Assembly: GCF_023230885.1 (NCBI RefSeq)
Contig: NZ_JALNWM010000043.1
Location: 1 to 18,599 of the forward strand
Reading direction: 5' to 3'
Length of the DNA stretch: 18,599 nucleotides
Source of the DNA: Desulfocurvus sp.
GTDB lineage: Bacteria > Desulfobacterota > Desulfovibrionia > Desulfovibrionales > Desulfovibrionaceae
This document shows positions 7,327-13,208 of this stretch, piece by piece. The position numbers and the translations under genes are program-made. The first letter of the stretch is position 1. Each line of letters opens with the position of its first letter. A model generated the notes under the pieces. The model did no database searches, was not told the origin of the DNA, and saw only the letters and a list, made by a program, of their open reading frames with translations.

Positions 7327-8224
7327 GCCCGGTGGCCTCCCGTCCGGCGGCGCGCGGGCGGCGCCTGCCGTCCCAGACCACCAGCCCCACCGCGCCCAGG
7401 ATCAGCCCCGCGCCGAGCCAGCCCGCCGCCGTGAACCGCTCGCCCCACCAGAAGAAGGCCACCACGGCCGCCACCACGGGCTCCAGGGTCGCCACCACGG
7501 CCGCGCGGGTGGCCTCCAGGTGGCGCAGCCCGGCGTAGTAGACCGAATAGGCGCCCCAGGTGGACAGCAGGCTCACGGTGACGATGGCCACCCAGGCTCC
7601 GGGCGTCTTGGGGCTGAACTCCACGAAGGGCAGCAGCAGCAGGGCCCCCAGGGGCAGCCCGTGCAGGAAGAGCACCGGGGTCGGATAGCGCCGCAGGCGG
7701 CCTTTGCCAAAAATGTAATACATCGCATAGGTCAGGCCCGAGAGCAGGCCCAGGAGCACGGCTGTGGGCGTGGCGTTCACGCCGTGGCCCGCCTCCTGGC
7801 CCAGGATTCCGCCGACGCAGGCCACGCCCGCCAGGGTCGCGGCCACGGCGCCGAGCTTGGCCGCGCTCATGCCCTCGCCCAGCATGCCCCAGGCCGCCAG
7901 GGCCACCCAGGCCGGGGCCGTATACATGAGCACCGAGGCCAGGGCAGCGCCGCCCTCGTTGATGGCCAGCTGGTAGACGCCGTAGAAGGCGGCGATGCAG
8001 ATCAGGCCGAACCCGCCCATGGCCAGCCTGTCGGCGGGCTCCACGCGCAGGCTGTAGCCCCCGCGCAGGGCCTGGAAGGCGAAGGGCGCGAAGGGGATGA
8101 CGCAACGCCAGAAGGCCACCTCCAGGGGCTGGACGCCCTGGGAGAAGGCGTACTTGGCCACGGGGCCCAGGGAGCCCCAGAGCGCGGCGGCCAGCAGCAC
8201 GCAGCAATATCCGCGAAAAGCCAT
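7319..8224 (-). CDS. EamA-type (DMT superfamily) transporter, 301 aa
   Basis: Integral inner-membrane protein of the drug/metabolite transporter superfamily. About ten hydrophobic helices fall in two similar halves: roughly residues 5-135, starting VLLAAALWGSLGPVAKYAF, and 150-288, including LLGLLSGLTYAMYYIFGKG and the strongly EamA-like TRAAVVATLEPVVAAVVAFF followed by WWGERFTAAGWLGAGLIL. The substrate cannot be predicted; relatives export amino acids or metabolites. The start at 8224 (MAFRGYCC) is chosen over one 33 codons further upstream because it gives the expected helix 1 at the N-terminus and has AAGGGGA about 5 nt before the ATG. It is the first gene of the addAB cluster and overlaps addA by 8 nt, so it is probably co-transcribed. 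A functional link with DNA repair is not obvious. Confidence 0.88.
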   Translation of the reverse strand: MAFRGYCCVLLAAALWGSLGPVAKYAFSQGVQPLEVAFWRCVIPFAPFAFQALRGGYSLRVEPADRLAMGGFGLICIAAFYGVYQLAINEGGAALASVLMYTAPAWVALAAWGMLGEGMSAAKLGAVAATLAGVACVGGILGQEAGHGVNATPTAVLLGLLSGLTYAMYYIFGKGRLRRYPTPVLFLHGLPLGALLLLPFVEFSPKTPGAWVAIVTVSLLSTWGAYSVYYAGLRHLEATRAAVVATLEPVVAAVVAFFWWGERFTAAGWLGAGLILGAVGLVVWDGRRRPRAAGREATGHG

Positions 8225-8262
8225 GAGATCCCCTTTGTGTCGCCCTGCGCGGGCCTTGGCGG

Positions 8263-8281
8263 GGCCGCCGCAGTGGCGGCC
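8263..8281. other. Intergenic hairpin between asmA-like and eamA-like genes
   Basis: GGCCGCC (8263-8269) and GGCGGCC (8275-8281) form a perfect 7-bp stem with a 5-nt loop in the 102-nt gap. No T-tract follows on either strand, so it is not a canonical terminator. It might partly separate the AsmA gene from the transporter/addAB operon, or be an RNA stability element. Confidence 0.3.
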
Positions 8282-8326
8282 GGATTCGCCGGGCAGGGTG
8301 GCAGAGCCACGGGGGAAAAGCAACGG

Positions 8327-10486
8327 CTAAGGTTGCGTTGCGCCCTGGCCGCCATCCTTGGGCTTGCGCCCGCCGCCCAGCAGGTCGCGCAGGCCCGAGC
8401 CCAGGCCCTCCAGGGCGCCCTTGCCCGTGTCCAGCACGCCCTGGCCCGCCTTGCCCGGCAGGCCGAGCACGCCCAGGGCCAGCCCCTTGACGAACTCGGC
8501 GGTGTCCAGGGACACGGACGGGTCGGCCAGGGCGCCGCGCACGGTGAACGGGATGCGCGGCACGGCGGTCACGTCCACCACGGCCTTGTAGTCGATGGTT
8601 CCGGCGGCCAGGTCCACGGCGCCCCGGCCCAGGCCCTTGAGATTGTCGGCGCTCAGGGTGGTGTCGCCGGTGGTCAGCACGCCCTTGGCGATGGCGAAGG
8701 TCGCGGTGATGTCCTTGAAGCGCTGCTGGCGGGCGGCCTTTTCCACGCGGCGCTGCGGGTCGCTGGCGGCGGCCTGGGCGCGCACGGCCTCGGGGATGAT
8801 CTGGAAGCCCTTGAACGCGCCGTCGGTCAGCGCGAAGGAGCCCTTGCCCGACAGGGAGCGCAGCAGGCTTTTCCATTGGCTGCCCGTGGCGGCGAGGCTC
8901 AGGTCCAGGGCCGTGGTGCCGGTGACCCTGTCCTGGCCCAGCAGGTCGGCCAGCAGCCCGCCAAGGCCCATGTCCGCAAGGCCGAGGTCCAGGCTGGTCC
9001 TGGGTTCGCGGTCGCGGATGTCGGCGGTGAGCCCGGCCTTGAGCAGCCCGCCGTACAGCCCGGCGGACAGCGGCGAGACGCGCAGCACGCCATCCTTGGC
9101 CTTGACGGTCATGCGCACGTCGCTCATGCGGACCTTGGCCACGGTCAGGGCCGCCACGTCCAGGGTGCCGTCCACGTCCAGGCTGCGCAGCCGTTCCAGG
9201 GCCGGGCCCTGGCCGTCCGCGTCGCCCGGGCCGGGCGCGGGGGCCTTGGTTCCGCCTTCGGTGCCGGGTGCCGGGGCCTTGGCTCCGCCGGAGGGCATGT
9301 AGCGGTCGGCGTCCAGGGCCGTGGCCGCCAGGGCGAAGCGCAGGGCCGGGCGCCGGAAGTCGCGCACCGAGGCCGTTCCGCTCAGCTCCGTGTCGTCCAC
9401 GGTCAGGCGCAGGTCGGACAGGGCCAGGGCCGTCGCGTCGGCCTTGGCGCGCACGGCCAGGGCCGCGCGGGTCAGGGCGCCGGGGTCGGCGGTGGCCGGG
9501 GCGTCCAGCTCCAGGGCCGCCAGCAGGGCCCTGGGGTCGAAGGTGTCCAGGGTCAGGGTGGCGTCCAGGGCGGGGGCGGTGCGCAGCCGGGTCACTCCGC
9601 CCTCGATGCCCGCCTTGATGTCGTAGGCCGCGAGGGTCACCCCGCGCAGGGCCAGGGTGTCGGCCTTCAGGTCGGCCAGCAGGTCGCCCGCCAGGGCCGC
9701 CCGCGCGCCGCCGCCGGGCACCGCCGCGCCCCGGGCCTCCACGTTCAGGCGCAGGCCCCGGACGGCGAGGGTGGCGAAGTCCGGGCCGGGGTCCAGGCGC
9801 GCCGAGAGGTCCACATCGGCCTGCACGGCCGGGGCGTCGGCGGCCAGGGCCGCGCGCAGGGCCACATCCACGGGCTGGCCCGGGGCCAGGGGGCCGGTGG
9901 TCAGCTCCAGCCCGGTGACGGCGTAGCTCGCGCCCGCCTGCCTGTCGTCCCAGGCCAGGGTCGCGCCGGAGACGCGCAGGCCGTCGATGGCCAGCAGGCC
10001 CAGGCCGTCGGTGCCCTTCGCGCCGCCCGCGTCCGGCGGGGGGCTCGCGGGCGCGCCGGGTGCGCCGCCGTCCCGGGCCGGGGGCGCCAGGAGGTCGTCG
10101 AGGTTGGTGCGGCCCGAGGCGTCGCGGCCCAGGCGCAGGGCCAGCCCGTCCAGGACCACCTCGCCCACCTGCGCCCGCCCCGAGAGCAGCGGCAGCAGCT
10201 TGACCTTCACGGCGATGGCGCGGGCGGCGATCATGGGCTCGTCGCCGAAGCCCGGGGCGTTGGACAGGGTCACCCCGTCCATGTCGACCCCCAGCCAGGG
10301 GAAGAAGGACAGGCGCACGTCGCCCGCAAAGGCCAGTTCGCGCCCGGTGTGCTCGCGCACGGCCCTGGACGCCTCGGCCTTGATGAATTCCGTGTCGACC
10401 ACGGCGACCAGGACCGCCGCAGCCACGGCCACGACGGCCAGGAGCAGGGCCGCCGCCAGGGCGGAGTACTTGGCGATGGGTTTCAT
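8327..10486 (-). CDS. AsmA family protein, 719 aa
   Basis: AsmA-like proteins are inner-membrane anchored, largely periplasmic beta-rich proteins implicated in outer-membrane or lipid homeostasis. One N-terminal membrane segment (about residues 7-31, LAAALLLAVVAVAAAVLVAV) is followed by the typical AsmA start: FIKAEASRAVREHTGREL, then LSFFPWLGVDMDGVTLSN. Two Gly/Pro/Ala-rich linkers occur, near residues 133-160 and 395-425; the second contains a duplicated KAPAPG unit. The C-terminal AsmA block with SLSGKGSFALTDGAFKGFQI lies near residue 545, and the tail ends in a Gly/Lys-rich segment. The start at 10486 has GGAGGGGCC directly before the ATG. It lies downstream of cheX on the same strand behind a strong hairpin, so it probably has its own promoter, which I could not identify. 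Family assignment is good; the specific role is unknown. Confidence 0.85.
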   Translation of the reverse strand: MKPIAKYSALAAALLLAVVAVAAAVLVAVVDTEFIKAEASRAVREHTGRELAFAGDVRLSFFPWLGVDMDGVTLSNAPGFGDEPMIAARAIAVKVKLLPLLSGRAQVGEVVLDGLALRLGRDASGRTNLDDLLAPPARDGGAPGAPASPPPDAGGAKGTDGLGLLAIDGLRVSGATLAWDDRQAGASYAVTGLELTTGPLAPGQPVDVALRAALAADAPAVQADVDLSARLDPGPDFATLAVRGLRLNVEARGAAVPGGGARAALAGDLLADLKADTLALRGVTLAAYDIKAGIEGGVTRLRTAPALDATLTLDTFDPRALLAALELDAPATADPGALTRAALAVRAKADATALALSDLRLTVDDTELSGTASVRDFRRPALRFALAATALDADRYMPSGGAKAPAPGTEGGTKAPAPGPGDADGQGPALERLRSLDVDGTLDVAALTVAKVRMSDVRMTVKAKDGVLRVSPLSAGLYGGLLKAGLTADIRDREPRTSLDLGLADMGLGGLLADLLGQDRVTGTTALDLSLAATGSQWKSLLRSLSGKGSFALTDGAFKGFQIIPEAVRAQAAASDPQRRVEKAARQQRFKDITATFAIAKGVLTTGDTTLSADNLKGLGRGAVDLAAGTIDYKAVVDVTAVPRIPFTVRGALADPSVSLDTAEFVKGLALGVLGLPGKAGQGVLDTGKGALEGLGSGLRDLLGGGRKPKDGGQGATQP

Positions 10487-10522
10487 GGCCCCTCCGGGGG
10501 TTGGGGGTGCGCGCGGGCGTGA

Positions 10523-10568
10523 AAAGGCCCGCCCTCCCCGGCAGGATACCCGGGACGGGCGGGCCTTT
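10523..10568 (-). terminator. Intrinsic terminator downstream of cheX
   Basis: AAAGGCCCGCCC (10523-10534) and GGGCGGGCCTTT (10557-10568) form a perfect 12-bp stem. Further pairing of CCCGG with CCGGG in the 22-nt apex is possible. On the minus strand the stem ends in CCTTTT, giving a short U-tract, 22-67 nt after the cheX stop codon and before asmA. Confidence 0.75.
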
Positions 10569-10589
10569 CAACCTGCCGGGCGGAAAAGG

Positions 10590-11069
10590 TTATTTGGGCG
10601 TCTCCAGCGAGACCTCCAGGGTGAATTCGCCGTGGGGGGTGGAGAAGGGCACGGCCAGGATGGGTTCGCGCGAAATGTGGGCGATGGAGTGGTTCTCGCC
10701 GGTGACCACCGTGGGGATGCCTGCCTCCAGGCGCACGCCGACCATCTCCAGCCCGCGCCGGGCCTGGCCGGAGATCATGTTGGTCAGTTCGCCCACGGCG
10801 TCGCGAACATCCTGGCCCAGCTCGGTAACGGGCTCGCCGAGCATGTTGCCCACCACGGCCAGGATGCAGGTCTGGGTAAATGTCACGGACATGGTGCCGT
10901 TGCGGTCGCCGGTGATGCCGATGACGCCGGTCACGTCGCCCTGGGCCACGGTGTCGCGTTTCATGAAGGGCTTGCCGGGCACGACCTCGATCATGGCCAT
11001 GGTGCCGATGACGTTCTTGACCGCGTCCAGGAACGGACGGACGATCTTGGCGTCTTCCTTGACGTTCAT
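10590..11069 (-). CDS. cheX: CheX-like chemotaxis phosphatase, 159 aa
   Basis: Cytoplasmic CheC/CheX/FliY-family protein expected to dephosphorylate CheY-P. The family ExxN catalytic motif is visible as Glu94 and Asn97 in DAVGELTNMISGQARRGL. It is followed by the family's typical closing strands (GIPTVVTGENHSIAHISREP, then LAVPFSTPHGEFTLEVSL). The single ExxN motif and the length near 155-160 residues fit CheX rather than CheC, which usually has two such motifs. The ATG at 11069 has AAAGGA about 10 nt upstream. No other chemotaxis gene lies in the window. A sigma-70 candidate sits at 11115-11143 and a terminator at 10523-10568, so it is probably transcribed alone. Confidence 0.9.
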   Translation of the reverse strand: MNVKEDAKIVRPFLDAVKNVIGTMAMIEVVPGKPFMKRDTVAQGDVTGVIGITGDRNGTMSVTFTQTCILAVVGNMLGEPVTELGQDVRDAVGELTNMISGQARRGLEMVGVRLEAGIPTVVTGENHSIAHISREPILAVPFSTPHGEFTLEVSLETPK

Positions 11070-11114
11070 TGGGGTGCGTCCTTTGCCTTGCTGTGGTTTG
11101 TGCCATCTTTTCCG

Positions 11115-11143
11115 AGGATAGCAGCGCCGCGCGGGCGAGGCAA
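11115..11143 (-). promoter_or_regulatory. Candidate sigma-70 promoter of cheX
   Basis: On the minus strand, TTGCCT (11138-11143) and TATCCT (11115-11120) are separated by exactly 17 nt. Four of six bases match consensus in each hexamer. The -10 element lies about 45 nt upstream of the cheX start, a normal leader length, in the 99-nt gap behind the hydrolase gene. Confidence 0.5.
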
Positions 11144-11168
11144 CTGTACGGAGCGATTTTTCCGCCGG

Positions 11169-12887
11169 TCAGGTGCCGTCCAGTCCGGGGATGGTCACCG
11201 GAAGGCGTCCGCTGGGCCGCTCCAGGCCGAAGAGCATCCGGGTCAGCGCGTCGATCTGCTGCGGCGCGTCGGACCACGCCGCCACGAGGCAGGGCGCCTC
11301 GGGGGTCAGGGCCGCGTCGTAGGGCACGTCCAGGGACACCACGGCCAGCCGGGGCCCCAGGCCCGCCGCCAGCAGCTCGTTGACCAGGGCGGCCTGTCCG
11401 GGGTTTCTGTCCGCCCGGCGGGTGAAGACCACCAGCCGTCGGGCCTGGCGCGCGGCCTCCACCAGCTCGGCCCGCGCTTCGGGGGCGGGGTCGGCGGCCG
11501 GGAAGTGGGCGGTGAAGCCGGGGCTCTGGTCCGTGAACACCCGGGCCGCCCGGGGGTCGCCGCCGGGCCACAGCAGCATGCCGCTTGCCCGGCGCGTGAG
11601 CGGCAGCAGGCCGTTGCGGTCGCGCAGCAGGGTGATGGACTGCCCGGCCAGCCTGCGCATGGCCGCGCGGTCTTCGGGGGTGTTGACCCGGCCCGGGTCG
11701 GTCCGGGGGGGCTCGCCGGTTCCGGCGATGCCGTATTCCAGCTTGGCCGCCACGATGCGGTTCACGGCGGCGTCCAGGCGGCTCATGGGGATCTCGCCGC
11801 TTTCCACGGCCTGGATCATGCGCCGCAGGGCCGCGAGCTGCTCCTCGGGGCGGTGGCCCCTGTCCGCGCCGAAGCAGAGCACATCGGCCCCGGCCAGGAA
11901 GGCGCGCACGGCGGCCTCGCCCGGGTCGAAGCGCCCGGCCACGGCGCCCATGGTCAGGGAGTCGCTGATGATCAGCCCGCCGAAGCCCATGTCGCGGCGC
12001 AGCAGGCCTTCGAGCACCCGGGAGGACATGGTCGCGGGCAGGCCCGGCTCGGGCTCCAGGGCGGGCACCTCCACATGGGCCGTCATCACCGCCGGAACCA
12101 GGGCGGCCACGGCCGCCGCGAAGGGCGTCAGCTCCACCGCGCGCAGCCGGGCCAGGGCGTGGGGCACCGTGGGCAGGCGCACATGGGAGTCGTAGCCGGT
12201 GTCGCCGTGGCCGGGGAAATGCTTGGCGCAGGCCATGACGCCCTCGGCGCGGTGGGCGCGCACGGCGGCGGCCCCGAAGCGGGCCACGGTCTGCGGGTTT
12301 TCGCCGTAGGAACGCACACCGATGATCGGGTTGGCCGGGTTGGAGTTCACGTCCACCACGGGGGCGAGGTTCATGTTGACGCCCAGGGCCTTGAGCTGGC
12401 GGGCGGTGACGCGCGCGGCCAGGGCGGCGTTGTCCGCGCTGGCGGTCGCGCCCAGGGCCATGTTCGGCGGGGGCACGGCGAAGCCCTCGCGCAGCCGGGC
12501 CACGGGCCCGCCCTCCTGGTCCACGGCGATGAACAGCCCCAGGCCGTGGGGGCCGGACAGGGCCAGGGCCTGGGCCTGCCCGGTCAGCCGGGCGACCTGG
12601 TCCATGCTGTCGACGTTGCCCGCGCTGTCATAGAGCAGCAGCCCGCCCACATGGTGGGTGGCGATCATGGTGCGCAGCGCCGGGGAGAGGTCCGGGCCTT
12701 CGAAGAAGACCAGCAGGGTCTGGCCGACCTTTTCGGGGATGCTCATGGCCGCCGTGAGGGCCTGGGCCCGGGCGCGCTGGTCCTGGGCGCGGGCCGGGGC
12801 CCCCGGGCACAGCCAGAACAGCGCGGCCAGCGCGCACGAAAGCAGGGCGGCGGACACCGGTCGGGGCAGGGGGCGGACAATGCGCAT
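11169..12887 (-). CDS. Exported glycoside hydrolase family 3 (beta-N-acetylhexosaminidase-like), 572 aa
   Basis: The N-terminal GH3 (beta/alpha)8 domain is clear. The substrate-binding strand FIAVDQEGGPVARL is at about 119-132. KHFPGHGDTGYDSH (222-235) is the NagZ-type loop, with His227 and Asp229 as the likely acid/base dyad. The nucleophile is Asp309 in GLIISDSLTMGAV. The family releases N-acetylglucosamine from peptidoglycan or chitin-type substrates. Residues 1-34 form a signal peptide (MRIVRPLPRP, hydrophobic core, PARA before Gln35), so the enzyme is periplasmic or outside the cell, unlike cytoplasmic NagZ. The length, well beyond about 340 residues, implies a second C-terminal domain (from about 400), as in longer family members. 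The start at 12887 lacks a Shine-Dalgarno sequence; see the promoter entry at 12894-12921. The substrate is inferred from motifs only. Confidence 0.88.
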   Translation of the reverse strand: MRIVRPLPRPVSAALLSCALAALFWLCPGAPARAQDQRARAQALTAAMSIPEKVGQTLLVFFEGPDLSPALRTMIATHHVGGLLLYDSAGNVDSMDQVARLTGQAQALALSGPHGLGLFIAVDQEGGPVARLREGFAVPPPNMALGATASADNAALAARVTARQLKALGVNMNLAPVVDVNSNPANPIIGVRSYGENPQTVARFGAAAVRAHRAEGVMACAKHFPGHGDTGYDSHVRLPTVPHALARLRAVELTPFAAAVAALVPAVMTAHVEVPALEPEPGLPATMSSRVLEGLLRRDMGFGGLIISDSLTMGAVAGRFDPGEAAVRAFLAGADVLCFGADRGHRPEEQLAALRRMIQAVESGEIPMSRLDAAVNRIVAAKLEYGIAGTGEPPRTDPGRVNTPEDRAAMRRLAGQSITLLRDRNGLLPLTRRASGMLLWPGGDPRAARVFTDQSPGFTAHFPAADPAPEARAELVEAARQARRLVVFTRRADRNPGQAALVNELLAAGLGPRLAVVSLDVPYDAALTPEAPCLVAAWSDAPQQIDALTRMLFGLERPSGRLPVTIPGLDGT

Positions 12888-12893
12888 TGCGGC

Positions 12894-12921
12894 AGGGTAC
12901 GCAATGGAGCCCGGGTGTCAA
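12894..12921 (-). promoter_or_regulatory. Candidate sigma-70 promoter of the GH3 gene
   Basis: On the minus strand there is a perfect TTGACA (12916-12921), then a 16-nt spacer and TACCCT (12894-12899), a weak -10. Transcription would begin within a few bases of the ATG at 12887, implying a leaderless or near-leaderless mRNA. That agrees with the absence of a Shine-Dalgarno sequence. Confidence 0.4.
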
Positions 12922-13008
12922 CCTCCATGAAAGGCCCGGGAGGCACGGGCGGGCCTGCGCGTGGCCCGCCGCGCGCGGCCCGGTCCGCGCTTTTCCCGCC
13001 GGGATAAT

Positions 13009-13024
13009 TGTGAAATGTGGCACA
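13009..13024. promoter_or_regulatory. CRP/FNR-family-like operator
   Basis: TGTGA-N6-GCACA matches the CRP-type half-site arrangement TGTGA-N6-TCACA at nine of ten positions, and it is flanked by AATT on the left. It lies 122 nt upstream of the hydrolase start and 185 nt upstream of the GGDEF-EAL start. Which CRP/FNR-family regulator would bind cannot be told. Confidence 0.4.
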
Positions 13025-13208
13025 GTAGGGCGGAGCCCTTGCGTTTCGGGGTATAGATGGATACTTTGCACGGGCGGAGAAATATCGGCGCCACTCATGG
13101 GGAAAATGGCGCCGCCGGGGCCAGCGGGGCCCCCACCATGTTGATTTTCAAAATTGTTATTTCCCCGGCGGGGATGGCCGCGCCGGGAGGAAGGAGCGTG
13201 ATCCGGCG

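Larger units (their letters stand above)
12888..13208. promoter_or_regulatory. Divergent intergenic region, 321 bp
   Basis: No credible gene is present. The region separates the minus-strand hydrolase from the plus-strand PAS-GGDEF-EAL gene and must hold both promoters. It contains a TTGACA -35 element for the hydrolase (12916-12921), a CRP/FNR-like palindrome (13009-13024), and AT-rich patches at 13001-13020, 13050-13070 and 13141-13164 in otherwise very GC-rich DNA. The plus-strand gene has GGAGGAAGGAG (about 13186-13196) upstream of its ATG, with a long 12-nt gap. I found no convincing -35/-10 pair for the plus-strand gene. Confidence 0.6.

Noticed and set aside
13018..13042. Sigma-54 promoter TGGCAC...TTGC
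   Set aside because: The gap between the GG and GC is 20 nt instead of 10.
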